A DNA stretch of 26,164 nt from Candidatus Intestinimonas stercorigallinarum (lineage in GTDB: Bacteria; Bacillota; Clostridia; Oscillospirales; Oscillospiraceae), in the NCBI GenBank assembly GCA_019115345.1, contig DXDV01000129.1:1-26164 (forward strand). Direction: 5' to 3'. The notes under the pieces were generated by a model. That model did no database searches. It saw nothing but the letters and a program-made list of their open reading frames with translations, and was not told the origin of the DNA. Of this stretch, positions 1-7,620 are shown in pieces. Position numbers and translations under genes: made by a program. Within the stretch, counting starts at the first letter, position 1. Each line of letters opens with the position of its first letter.

Positions 1-154
1 GGGGCCCCGCGCGAGCCCAGCGCAGCGGGTCGCGTGGGGAGAGGACGAGCAAGGGAGCGGAGCGCGTTTTCGCCGTCAGGCGGAAACAGAGCGAAGCGGA
101 CTTTGCGAGGACGATGTCGCGCCCCACAAACAGCGTGGTTCCGTATCGGTACGG

Positions 155-224
155 CGGGCGGCCAAAGGCCGCCCCTACGAAACCTCCGCAGAAAATGTGG
201 GTAGGGGCGGCCTGTGGCCGCCCG
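155..224. repeat. Inverted pair of GC-rich hairpin repeats (REP-like)
   Basis: Two 24-base copies at 155-178 and 201-224 are reverse complements of each other with one mismatch, and each is itself a near-palindrome (GGGCGGCC...GGCCGCCC plus a CCTAC/GTAGG tail). This is the architecture of REP/BIME-type dispersed repeats. I infer, from general familiarity with GC-rich clostridial genomes rather than a search, that it is a multicopy intergenic element. It lies just beyond the lexA stop and could limit read-through or protect the 3' end, but no U-tract follows on either strand. The rest of 1-270 is GC-rich and purine-biased on the plus strand, and I see no gene in it. Confidence 0.7.
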
Positions 225-270
225 CCAGATCACGCAGCAGCCGGTACCCGCCCGGGCGCTGCCGCCCCGG

Positions 271-894
271 TCAGCCGTACCGCCGCACCACGGCCACCAC
301 CTTGCCCAGGAGCTGGGCCCCGTCGCCGTCGATGGGGTCGTACTCCGGGTTCTCCGGCATGAGCCAGACGTGGCCGTCCTTCCGGCGGAGGGTCTTGACC
401 GTGGCCTCGTCCTCGAAGAGGGCCACCACGATGTCGCCGCTGCGGAAGCCCTCCTGCTGGTGGACGATCACATAATCCCCCGGCAGGATGCCGGCGTAGA
501 GCATGGACTCGCCCCGCACCCGCAGGGCGAAGTGCTCCCCGGTGAGGCCGCCGGTGTCGAAGGTGAGATAGTCCTCGATGTGCTCCTCGGCCAGGATGGG
601 GGCGCCGGCGGCCACGTCGCCCACCACGGGCACCCGGTCCCGAGGGGGCTCCGGCGCCCGGCGGCGCTCCGGGGCGGGGAAGCCCCCGGCCACGGTGATG
701 GCCCGGGTCTTGCCCTCCGCCTTGGTGATGATCCCCGCCTCCTCCAGCCCCTTGAGGTGGAAGTGGACGGTGGAGGGGGACTTGAGCCCCACATGCTCCC
801 CGATCTCCCGCACCGAGGGGGGGTAGCCGTGGTCCTGCTGGAAGGAGATGATGAACTGGTAGATCTGCCGCTGCTTCTCCGTCAGGCCCTTCAT
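271..894 (-). CDS. lexA: LexA SOS repressor / self-cleaving S24 protease
   Basis: LexA represses DNA-damage genes and cleaves itself when RecA filaments form. The 207-residue product starts at MKGLTEKQ; an in-frame ATG further up (1005) is rejected because it lies in the promoter, while the ATG at 894 has a GGGAGGGA ribosome site. Residues 1-65 form the winged helix-turn-helix (PPSVREIG...SPSTVHFHLKGLEE). A proline/arginine-rich linker follows. The cleavage site is Ala96-Gly97 in VAAGAP, the nucleophile is Ser130 (RGESM) and the general base is Lys167 (EATVK). The 37-residue Ser-Lys spacing matches that known for E. coli LexA. It is transcribed alone, divergently from the marR-ABC operon, and is autoregulated through the SOS box in its promoter. 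Length is normal for the family. Confidence 0.97.
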   Translation of the reverse strand: MKGLTEKQRQIYQFIISFQQDHGYPPSVREIGEHVGLKSPSTVHFHLKGLEEAGIITKAEGKTRAITVAGGFPAPERRRAPEPPRDRVPVVGDVAAGAPILAEEHIEDYLTFDTGGLTGEHFALRVRGESMLYAGILPGDYVIVHQQEGFRSGDIVVALFEDEATVKTLRRKDGHVWLMPENPEYDPIDGDGAQLLGKVVAVVRRYG

Positions 895-920
895 GGGCAG
901 TCCCTCCCTCTGATTTTTCT

Positions 921-972
921 GTACCCTCAGTGGCCCCGAAAAACCGTATTGCCCTTTGTGCACTGAGGGTAC
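921..972 (-). repeat. Perfect 12-bp inverted repeat in the lexA leader
   Basis: GTACCCTCAGTG at 921-932 is the exact reverse complement of CACTGAGGGTAC at 961-972, with 28 bases between. The outer copy sits where lexA transcription should start (about 7 bases after the -10) and the inner copy ends 26 bases before the start codon, close to the ribosome site. It could be a 5'-terminal RNA hairpin or a second DNA operator with two arms. The repeat itself is seen directly; its role is inference. Confidence 0.6.
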
Positions 973-976
973 TGAC

Positions 977-1005
977 ATCTTATCACAGGGTCTACAAAAA
1001 GTCAA
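977..1005 (-). promoter_or_regulatory. lexA sigma-A promoter
   Basis: On the minus strand, TTGACT (1005-1000) and TAAGAT (982-977) are separated by exactly 17 bases, close to the sigma-A consensus. The start point is expected near 970. The -35 box overlaps the SOS box, so LexA binding would exclude RNA polymerase. Confidence 0.8.
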
Positions 1006-1015
1006 ACAAGCGTTC
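1004..1015 (-). promoter_or_regulatory. SOS box (LexA operator)
   Basis: On the minus strand this reads GAAC-GCTT-GTTT, matching the Gram-positive LexA/DinR consensus GAAC-N4-GTTY. It overlaps the lexA -35 box, as expected for autoregulation. It lies 35 bases upstream of the divergent marR -35 box, so a direct effect on marR is possible but less likely. Confidence 0.85.
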
Positions 1016-1050
1016 TAAATTATTTGTCGCGGGCCACCAACAGAAATTCA

Positions 1051-1079
1051 TTGACAGCGCAACTATCCTGGGCTATCAT
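1051..1079 (+). promoter_or_regulatory. Promoter of the marR-ABC exporter operon
   Basis: A perfect TTGACA (1051-1056) and TATCAT (1074-1079) are separated by 17 bases. Transcription should start near 1086, giving a leader of about 45 bases before the GTG start of the MarR gene. Confidence 0.8.
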
Positions 1080-1080
1080 A

Positions 1081-1109
1081 GGTAAGTATGCTAATGGTAA
1101 ACTGGCTAA
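1081..1109 (+). promoter_or_regulatory. Tandem GGTAA-N4-GCTAA repeats, candidate MarR operator
   Basis: Two 14-base direct repeats, GGTAA-N4-GCTAA at 1081-1094 and again at 1096-1109, sit over the expected transcription start with a 15-base period. MarR proteins usually autoregulate from sites at the promoter, normally palindromic. Direct repeats are less usual, so the assignment is tentative. Confidence 0.4.
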
Positions 1110-1131
1110 CAAATTTTCGGGAGGTGGCGGC

Positions 1132-1608
1132 GTGACCTGGAAAGAGGTGGACGACCGCATGCCGGGCATCGCGTTTCAGGCGGTGGCCCGGGCCAGGAAA
1201 CAGCTCATGCTGACGGAGCTGGCCGCCCGGGGCCTGGGGGACCTGGGCAACCCGGTGCTGCTCTTTTTGCTGCGGGAGCGGGAGGGGCAGGTCTCCTCCC
1301 AGCGGGAGCTCTCCGACGCCCTCCGGGTCTCCCCGGCGTCGGTGGCGGTGTCCCTGAAGTCCCTGGAGCGGAGGGGCTACGTGGAAAAGCACCCCGGACA
1401 GGGCGACCAGCGCCGGAAGGCGGTGGGGCTCACCGACAAGGGGCGGGCGGCCCTGGACGGGTGCGTCCAGGTCTTTGCGTACGTGGACCAAACGATGTTC
1501 GAGGGCTTTACGCCCCGGGAGATGGAGCAGGTCCGGGCCTTCCAGCAGCGGATGCTCCAAAATCTCCGCGCCTGTCTTCCAACGGAAAGGATGGACTGTT
1601 CATGCTGA
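1132..1608 (+). CDS. MarR-family transcriptional regulator
   Basis: This 158-residue winged-helix protein probably represses its own operon and is relieved by a ligand exported by the downstream ABC pair. The GTG at 1132 is chosen because GGGAGGT lies six bases upstream; an earlier in-frame ATG at 1024 falls before the promoter. MarR marks are the recognition region QRELSDALRVSPASVAVSLKSLE and the wing region RRGYVEKHPGQGDQRRKAVGLTDKG, including the family's D-R-R-wing pattern. The stop overlaps the ATG of the next gene, so the two are translationally coupled. The ligand cannot be read from sequence. A MarR-exporter pair usually indicates drug or toxic-metabolite efflux. Confidence 0.9.
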   Translation: MTWKEVDDRMPGIAFQAVARARKQLMLTELAARGLGDLGNPVLLFLLREREGQVSSQRELSDALRVSPASVAVSLKSLERRGYVEKHPGQGDQRRKAVGLTDKGRAALDGCVQVFAYVDQTMFEGFTPREMEQVRAFQQRMLQNLRACLPTERMDCSC

Positions 1609-3341
1609 AAAAACTCTTCCCCTATCTGGGGGGATACCGGCGGCTGGCCCTGGTCACGCCGCTGCTGATGATCCTGGAGGTGGCCTGCGAGCTGGCCCTC
1701 CCCCGGTTCATGGCCAACATCGTGGATGTGGGCATCGCCTCCGGCGACCTGAACTACATCCTGAAGATGGGCGGCATCATGCTGGTGCTGGCGGTGTGCA
1801 GCATGCTCTGCGGCATGTTCGGGGCCAAATTCGCCGCCACCGTGGGCCAGGGCTTCGGCGCCAACCTGCGCCGGGACCTCTACGACAAGATCCAGGAGTT
1901 CTCCTTCGCCGACATCGACCGCTTCTCCTCCGCCTCCCTCATCACCCGCATCACCAACGACGTCAACGCCATCCAGATGATGGTGACCATGGCCCTGCGC
2001 CTGCTGGTCCGGGCGCCGGTGATGCTGGTGGCCGCTCTGGCGGTGGCCATCAGCATCAACTGGGAGCTGGCGGTGGTGATGCTGGTGACCATCCCCCTGC
2101 TGGTCATCGCCATCGGGGTGCTCATGGGGGTGTGCAACCGGCTCTTCCAGGCCCTCCAAAAGCGCATCGACGCCCTCAACGGCACCGTGCAGGAAAACCT
2201 GGTGGCCATCCGGGTGGTGAAGGCCTTCGTCCGGGAGGGCTATGAAAAGACCAAGTTCCAGCGCGTCAACGACGCCCTCACCAAGGCCAACATCGGCGTG
2301 AGCATGCGGATCATCGCCATGCTCCCCATCATGATGATCGCCATGAACGGGGCCACCGCCGCCGTGCTCTACCTGGGCGGCAGCCAGGTCATCGGCGGGG
2401 AGATGCTCATCGGCGACCTCTCCTCTTTTATCACCTATATCTTCCAGATCCTCATGAGCGTCATGATGCTGGGCATGAGCTTCCTCCAGCTCTCCCGGTC
2501 CATCGCCTGCGCCCGCCGCATCGACGAGGTGCTGGAGACCCGGCCCTCCATCACCGACGGCCCCCTCTCCCCCGCCGACCTGCCCGAGGCCAGGGGCCGG
2601 GTGGAGTTTCAGAACGTGGACTTCAAGTACGACGCCGGCGGCACCGGGGAGAACGTGCTCTCCGGCATCGACCTCACCATCCGTCCCGGCGAGTTCCTGG
2701 CCGTGGTGGGGGGTACCGGCACCGGCAAGTCCTCCCTGGTCAACCTGATCCCCCGGTTCTACGACGTCTCCGGCGGCGCGGTGCTGCTGGACGGGGTGGA
2801 CGTGCGGGACTACCCCCTGGAGGAGCTCCGGGGGCGCATCGGCGTGGTCCTCCAGAACAACGTCCTCTTCACCGGCACCATCCGGGAAAACCTCCTCTGG
2901 GGCCGGGCCGACGCCACCGAGGAGGAGATGATCCAGGCCGCCAAGAACGCCCAGGCCTACGACTTCGTCATGTCCTTCCCCGACGGCTTCGACACCCAGA
3001 TGGCCCAGGGGGGCACCAACGTCTCCGGCGGCCAGAAGCAGCGGCTGTGCATCGCCCGGGCCATGCTCCGCCACCCGGCGGTCCTCATCCTGGACGACTC
3101 CACCTCCGCCGTGGACACCGCCACCGACGCCAAGATCCGCCAGTCCTTCAAGGAGAACCTGGCGGGGACCACCGTCATCATCATCGCCCAGCGCATCTCC
3201 TCCGTGCGGGAGGCCGACCGCATCCTGGTGCTGGACGACGGCAGGATCGCCGACCTGGGCACCCATGACGAGCTCATGGCCCGGTGCGGCATCTATCAGG
3301 AGATCTACCAGTCTCAGCAGGAAGGGGTGCAGGAAGCATGA
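1602..3341 (+). CDS. ABC exporter half-transporter, degenerate-site subunit
   Basis: A 579-residue fused membrane/ATPase half-transporter of the multidrug type (BmrC/LmrC/TM287-like). The start at 1602 overlaps the marR stop and has a GGAAAGGA site; upstream in-frame starts lie within marR. Residues 1-330 carry the six-helix exporter domain, and the ATPase domain follows with Walker A GTGTGKSS (Lys376), signature VSGGQ (474-478) and Walker B VLILDD. The catalytic glutamate after Walker B is Asp499, and the switch histidine is Gln530 (AQRIS). Both changes mark the non-hydrolysing half of heterodimeric exporters, so it must pair with the next gene, whose ATG overlaps this stop (ATGA). The transported substrate is unknown. 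Confidence 0.93.
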   Translation: MLKKLFPYLGGYRRLALVTPLLMILEVACELALPRFMANIVDVGIASGDLNYILKMGGIMLVLAVCSMLCGMFGAKFAATVGQGFGANLRRDLYDKIQEFSFADIDRFSSASLITRITNDVNAIQMMVTMALRLLVRAPVMLVAALAVAISINWELAVVMLVTIPLLVIAIGVLMGVCNRLFQALQKRIDALNGTVQENLVAIRVVKAFVREGYEKTKFQRVNDALTKANIGVSMRIIAMLPIMMIAMNGATAAVLYLGGSQVIGGEMLIGDLSSFITYIFQILMSVMMLGMSFLQLSRSIACARRIDEVLETRPSITDGPLSPADLPEARGRVEFQNVDFKYDAGGTGENVLSGIDLTIRPGEFLAVVGGTGTGKSSLVNLIPRFYDVSGGAVLLDGVDVRDYPLEELRGRIGVVLQNNVLFTGTIRENLLWGRADATEEEMIQAAKNAQAYDFVMSFPDGFDTQMAQGGTNVSGGQKQRLCIARAMLRHPAVLILDDSTSAVDTATDAKIRQSFKENLAGTTVIIIAQRISSVREADRILVLDDGRIADLGTHDELMARCGIYQEIYQSQQEGVQEA

Positions 3342-5485
3342 GCCAGCAGAACAACAAGATGCCCGGTCCCGGCGGTCCCGGCGGTCCCGGAGGCCGGGGG
3401 GGCTTCCAGAAGCCCAAGAACCTGGGCAAGACCATCGCCCGGCTCATGGGCTATCTGGCCCGGCGGAAATGGCCTCTGCTCATCGTCCTGGTCTGCCTTC
3501 TGGGGTCGGTGCTCACCAACATCGCCGGCGGGGCCTACGCCTCTCCCGCCGGCCTGGCCGCCGACGTGGCCAAGCTCCTGGGTATCTACGCCCTGGGCTG
3601 GGTGTGCACCTACGCCCAGTCGGGCATCATGGTCCAGCTGGCCCAGCGGGGCACCAACCGGCTGCGCAAGGAGCTCTTCGACCACCTCCAGACCCTCCCC
3701 CTCTCCTACTTTGACAAGCACCCCCACGGCGACCTCATGAGCCGCTTCACCAACGACGCCGACAACGTCCAGCTGGCCCTGGAGCAGAGCGTGGTCTCCC
3801 TCTTCTCCAGCGCCCTCATGTTCGCCGGCATCGTGGTGGTCATGCTGGTGGTGAGCCCCCTCCTCTTCCTGGTGTCGGTCTTCACCCTAGGGAGCACCTT
3901 CCTGGTGTTCAAGGTCTTCGGCGGCCGGTCCCGGCGGTACTACCGCCAGCAGCAGGCCGACCTGGGCGACATGAACGGCAACATCCAGGAGACCATCGAG
4001 GGGCTCAAGGTGGTCAAGGCCTTCACCCACGAGGAGGCGGCCAAGGACCTCTTCGGCCGTCTCAACCGGCGCTACCGGGATTCGGCCACGGCGGCCAACT
4101 TCTACTCCACCGCCATCATGCCCATCGCCATGAACATCATGAACATCGGCTACGCCCTCACCGCCGCCTTCGGCGGGGTGCTCTCCATCGTCATGGGGCT
4201 GCCCCTGGGCTCCTTCACCCTCTACCTCAACTACTGCCGCCAGGTGGGCCAGCCCCTCAACCAGATCTCCCAGCAGCTCACCACCATCCTCTCCGCCCTG
4301 GCCGGCGCCGAGCGGATCTTCGCCTGCATGGACGAGACCCCGGAGGTGGACGAGGGCTTCGTCACCCTGGTGCCCGCCGAGAAGGACGCCAACGGCACCC
4401 TCTCCCAGCTCTCCGGGGGTCATCCCCACACCTGGGCCTGGAAGGTCCCCCGCTCCGGGGCCATGGCTCTGGTGCCCGCCCTGCTCCAGGACGACGGGAC
4501 CATTCTGGAGCTGGGCCAGGCGGAGCGGACGGCGGAGGGCCTGAAGCTCCTCCCCCCCAATGTGGACTCGGAGGAGGGCATCTGGGCCGCCGTCTCCCCC
4601 GACGGCGCCCTGACCGAGATCACCGACCTGGCCGCTCTGGCCGGCCACGGCTGGGCCTGGAAGTACCCCGGCCCCGACGGCAGGGCCAGCCTCCACATGA
4701 TCCGGGGCACCGTCCGCAACGTGCCCGGGGAGGACTACTGCCTCACCGAGCTCAAGGGGGCGGTGCGGTTCACCCACGTGAATTTCTCCTACGTCCCCGG
4801 CAAGCGCATCCTCAAGGATGTGAGCGTCTACGCCAATCCCGGCCAGAAGATCGCCTTCGTGGGCTCCACCGGCGCGGGCAAGACCACCATCACCAACCTC
4901 ATCAACCGCTTCTATGAGATCGAGGACGGCGTCATCACCTACGACGGCATCGACGTCAAGGCCATCAAAAAGGACGACCTGCGCCGCTCCCTGGGGGCGG
5001 TGCTCCAGGACACCCACCTCTTCACCGGCACCGTCATGGACAACATCCGCTACGGCCGTCTGGAGGCCAGCGACGAAGAGTGCGTGGAGGCCGCCAGGAT
5101 CGCCGGGGCCGACTCCTTCATCCGCCGCCTGCCCGAGGGCTACCAGACCATGGTCACCGGGGACGGGGCCAACCTGTCCCAGGGCCAGCGGCAGCTGCTG
5201 GGCATCGCCCGGGCGGCGGCGGCCGACCCGCCGGTGATGATCCTGGACGAGGCCACCTCCTCCATCGACACCCGCACCGAGCGGATCATCCAGCAGGGCA
5301 TGGACGCCCTCATGGAGGGGCGGACCGTCTTTGTCATCGCCCACCGGCTCTCCACCGTCCGCAACTCCAACGCCATCATGGTGCTGGAGGGGGGACAGAT
5401 CATCGAGCGGGGCGACCACGACGACCTCCTGGCCCAGAAGGGCCGCTACTACCAGCTCTACACCGGCGGCGCCGAGCTGGAGTGA
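3338..5485 (+). CDS. ABC exporter half-transporter, catalytic subunit with insertion
   Basis: This 715-residue partner subunit starts at an ATG overlapping the previous stop. It begins with a glycine/proline-rich tail (GPGGPGGPGG, encoded by a short tandem CCCGGCGGT repeat). An exporter membrane domain follows to about residue 335. Then comes an insertion of roughly 125 residues (about 345-470) containing two WAWK-x-P motifs at 366 and 439, where homologues usually have a short linker. The ATPase domain has Walker A Lys515, Walker B with catalytic Glu638 (LDEATSS), and switch His669. The signature is LSQGQ (613-617) rather than LSGGQ. Canonical catalysis plus an altered signature complements the degenerate first subunit, as in known asymmetric exporters. 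The gene ends the operon before the terminator at 5541. Confidence 0.93.
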   Translation: MSQQNNKMPGPGGPGGPGGRGGFQKPKNLGKTIARLMGYLARRKWPLLIVLVCLLGSVLTNIAGGAYASPAGLAADVAKLLGIYALGWVCTYAQSGIMVQLAQRGTNRLRKELFDHLQTLPLSYFDKHPHGDLMSRFTNDADNVQLALEQSVVSLFSSALMFAGIVVVMLVVSPLLFLVSVFTLGSTFLVFKVFGGRSRRYYRQQQADLGDMNGNIQETIEGLKVVKAFTHEEAAKDLFGRLNRRYRDSATAANFYSTAIMPIAMNIMNIGYALTAAFGGVLSIVMGLPLGSFTLYLNYCRQVGQPLNQISQQLTTILSALAGAERIFACMDETPEVDEGFVTLVPAEKDANGTLSQLSGGHPHTWAWKVPRSGAMALVPALLQDDGTILELGQAERTAEGLKLLPPNVDSEEGIWAAVSPDGALTEITDLAALAGHGWAWKYPGPDGRASLHMIRGTVRNVPGEDYCLTELKGAVRFTHVNFSYVPGKRILKDVSVYANPGQKIAFVGSTGAGKTTITNLINRFYEIEDGVITYDGIDVKAIKKDDLRRSLGAVLQDTHLFTGTVMDNIRYGRLEASDEECVEAARIAGADSFIRRLPEGYQTMVTGDGANLSQGQRQLLGIARAAAADPPVMILDEATSSIDTRTERIIQQGMDALMEGRTVFVIAHRLSTVRNSNAIMVLEGGQIIERGDHDDLLAQKGRYYQLYTGGAELE

Positions 5486-5540
5486 CCCGGCCCGCGTCCC
5501 GTCCCCGTTGAAACGCCCGCTCCTTTCATTGCGCAAAACA

Positions 5541-5571
5541 AAGCCCTCGATTCGGTCTGAATCGAGGGCTT
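5541..5571. terminator. Bidirectional intrinsic terminator between convergent operons
   Basis: A perfect 12-bp stem (AAGCCCTCGATT / AATCGAGGGCTT) with a 7-base loop. On the minus strand it is followed by GTTTTGCG, and on the plus strand by a looser TCATTTGTGT. It separates the exporter operon from the convergent peptide-transport operon. Confidence 0.8.
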
Positions 5572-5615
5572 CATTTGTGTCAAAAAAAGCGGTGCAAGGC
5601 GGCAAAGGCGCCGGT

Positions 5616-6593
5616 TTACGGAGCCAGCAGGTGGCAGGCGGCGAAATGGCCCGGCGACACCTGGCGGTCGGCGGGCAGGGTCTGCCGGCACACCTCCATG
5701 CACCTGGGGCAGCGGTCGTGGAAGGGGCAGCCCTTGGGGGGATCGGCGGGGTTGGGCACGTCGCCGTCCAGATGGATGCGCACCTTCTCCTCGGCGGGGT
5801 CCCGCTTGGGGATGGCGGAGAGGAGGGCCTGGGTGTAGGGGTGGGCGGGGTGGCGGTAGACCTCCTCGGTCTCCCCCTGCTCCACGATCCGGCCCAGGTA
5901 CATGATGCCCACCCGGTTGCTGATGTGGCGCACCACGTTGAGGTCGTGGCTGATGAAGAGGTAGGAGAGCTTCAGCTCCTTTTGCAGGGACATGAGCAGA
6001 TTGAGGATCTGGGACTGGATGGACACGTCCAGGGCGCTCACCGGCTCGTCGGCCACCACGAACTTGGGCTTGCAGATGAGGGCCCGGGCGATGGAGATGC
6101 GCTGCCGCTGCCCGCCGGAGAACTGGTGGGGGTAGCGCTCCAGCTGCTCCGGGGCGAGCCCCACGGCGGCGGACATCCACAGCACCTGCTCCTCCAGCTC
6201 CTTGGGGGAGAGGCTGAAGTGGGTGAGCAGCGGCTCTTCCAGCAGCCGCCGCACCGTCATTCTGGGGTTGAGGGAGGCGTAGGGGTCCTGAAAGACCAGC
6301 TGCATGTCCCGGCGCCGGCGGCGCATGGCCTCCTGGCCCAGGGCGCACAGGTCGGAGCCCTGGAAAAGGATCTGTCCGCCGGTGGGCTCGATGAGCCGGA
6401 GGATGGTGCGGCCGGTGGTGGACTTGCCGCAGCCCGACTCCCCCACCAGGCCGAAGGTCTCCTGCTCCCGGATGGTGAAGGAGACGTCCTCCACGGCGTG
6501 GACGTAGCCCACCGCCTTGCGCATGAGACCGCCCCGGATGGGGAAATAGGTCTTGAGGTTTTGGACCTCCAGAAGGACGCTGTGCTCGCTCAT
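5616..6593 (-). CDS. Peptide ABC transporter ATPase, OppF/DppF type
   Basis: A 325-residue cytoplasmic ATPase, the second of the pair that powers the adjacent permeases. Start is at MSEHSV, whose ATG overlaps the previous gene's TGA; a longer in-frame start lies inside that gene. Walker A is GESGCGKS (51-58), the signature is FSGGQRQR, Walker B is FVVADEPVSALD and the switch is SHDLNV. The C-terminal oligopeptide/dipeptide domain carries HPYTQAL and a cysteine group (GCPFHDRCPRCMEVC...C) typical of OppF/DppF proteins, where it binds or resembles an iron-sulfur site. It is the last gene of the hydrolase-transporter operon, and the substrate is inferred only from context (muropeptides or peptides). 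Confidence 0.93.
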   Translation of the reverse strand: MSEHSVLLEVQNLKTYFPIRGGLMRKAVGYVHAVEDVSFTIREQETFGLVGESGCGKSTTGRTILRLIEPTGGQILFQGSDLCALGQEAMRRRRRDMQLVFQDPYASLNPRMTVRRLLEEPLLTHFSLSPKELEEQVLWMSAAVGLAPEQLERYPHQFSGGQRQRISIARALICKPKFVVADEPVSALDVSIQSQILNLLMSLQKELKLSYLFISHDLNVVRHISNRVGIMYLGRIVEQGETEEVYRHPAHPYTQALLSAIPKRDPAEEKVRIHLDGDVPNPADPPKGCPFHDRCPRCMEVCRQTLPADRQVSPGHFAACHLLAP

Positions 6594-7603
6594 TGGGCCG
6601 CCTCCTCTCTTGTGATGCCGGTGTGGAGCCAGCAGCGGCACTTGTGCCCGTGGGAGACCTCCACCAGCTTGGGGGCCTGCTCCCGGCAGATGGACATGCA
6701 GTGCTCACAGCGGTCGGCGAACCGGCAGCCGGCGCTGAAGTTTCCGGCGGTGGGCACCGTGCCCCGGATGGCGTAGAGCTCCTTCTGGGCCCCGCCCAGG
6801 GAGGTCACCGAGCGCAGGAGCCCCACGGTATAGGGGTGGGCGGTGTTGTGGAAGATCTCGTCCACGCCGGCCTCCTCCACCACCTGACCGGCGTAGAGGA
6901 CGGCCACCTGCTCGCAGGTCTCGGCGATGACGCCCAGGTCGTGGGTGATCATGATGACCGAGGTGTCGTAGATCTCCCGGAGCTCGTTCATCAGGTCCAG
7001 GATCTGGGCCTGGATGGTCACGTCCAGGGCGGTGGTGGGCTCGTCGGCGATGAGGAGCCGGGGATTGTTGATGAGGGCGATGGCGATCATCACCCGCTGG
7101 AGCATGCCGCCGGAGAGGTGGTGGGGATAGTCGGTCAGGATCTGCTCCGGACGGGGGATCTTGACCTTTTTCAGCATGTCCAGGGCGGCCTCGTGCATCT
7201 GGGCCTTGTTCATGTCGGTGTGGAAGCGCAGGGACTCCACGATCTGGTCCTCGATGGTGTACATGGGGTCCAGGGCGGTCATGGGCTCCTGAAAGATCAT
7301 GGAGATGTCCTTGCCCCGGAGCTTTTGCAGCTCCTTTTTGGAGAGCTTGAGCAGATCGGTCTCGCTGCCGTCGCTCCGCTGGAACCGGATGACGCTCCCC
7401 CTGCCCACGGAGAGGGGAAAGGACAGCAGGCCCATGATGCTCGAGCAGGTGATGCTCTTGCCGCAGCCGGACTCCCCCACCACGCCGAAGTTCTGCTTTT
7501 TGTCGATGTTCAGGTCGATGCCCTCCACCAGCTTCACCGGACGCCGGCGCTTGCCGCGGCTCAGGTCGATGGAGAGGTTCCGCATTTCCAGAAGATGTTC
7601 CAT
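6590..7603 (-). CDS. Peptide ABC transporter ATPase, OppD/DppD type
   Basis: A 337-residue ATPase. The ATG at 7603 (MEHLLEMRN) is preferred for its GGGAGGG ribosome site; an ATG at 7624 overlapping the previous stop has no such site. Walker A is GESGCGKS (43-50), the signature LSGGM-LQR, Walker B LLIADEPTTALD and the switch THDLGV. The C-terminal domain has HPYTVGLL and a cysteine-rich stretch (CRFADRCEHCMSIC...CRC), richer in cysteines than usual. It overlaps the OppF-type gene by four bases. The two ATPases would form the heterodimer driving the permease pair. Confidence 0.93.
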   Translation of the reverse strand: MEHLLEMRNLSIDLSRGKRRRPVKLVEGIDLNIDKKQNFGVVGESGCGKSITCSSIMGLLSFPLSVGRGSVIRFQRSDGSETDLLKLSKKELQKLRGKDISMIFQEPMTALDPMYTIEDQIVESLRFHTDMNKAQMHEAALDMLKKVKIPRPEQILTDYPHHLSGGMLQRVMIAIALINNPRLLIADEPTTALDVTIQAQILDLMNELREIYDTSVIMITHDLGVIAETCEQVAVLYAGQVVEEAGVDEIFHNTAHPYTVGLLRSVTSLGGAQKELYAIRGTVPTAGNFSAGCRFADRCEHCMSICREQAPKLVEVSHGHKCRCWLHTGITREEAAQ

Positions 7604-7620
7604 ATCGGCTGACCCTCCCG

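Noticed and set aside
895..1005. Longer N-terminus for LexA
   Set aside because: It would start within the SOS box and promoter; the internal ATG matches the family start.
1024..1131. Longer N-terminus for the MarR protein
   Set aside because: The upstream ATG precedes the -35 box, and the added residues do not fit the family; the GTG at 1132 has a good ribosome site.
1377..3266. Long open frame on the minus strand opposite the first ABC gene
   Set aside because: Its composition (runs of Gly, His, Asp, Val) is the usual antisense shadow of GC-rich coding DNA; the plus-strand gene has complete ABC motifs.
3887..5605. Long open frame opposite the second ABC gene
   Set aside because: Low-complexity antisense composition with no motifs, no ribosome site, and it runs through the terminator.
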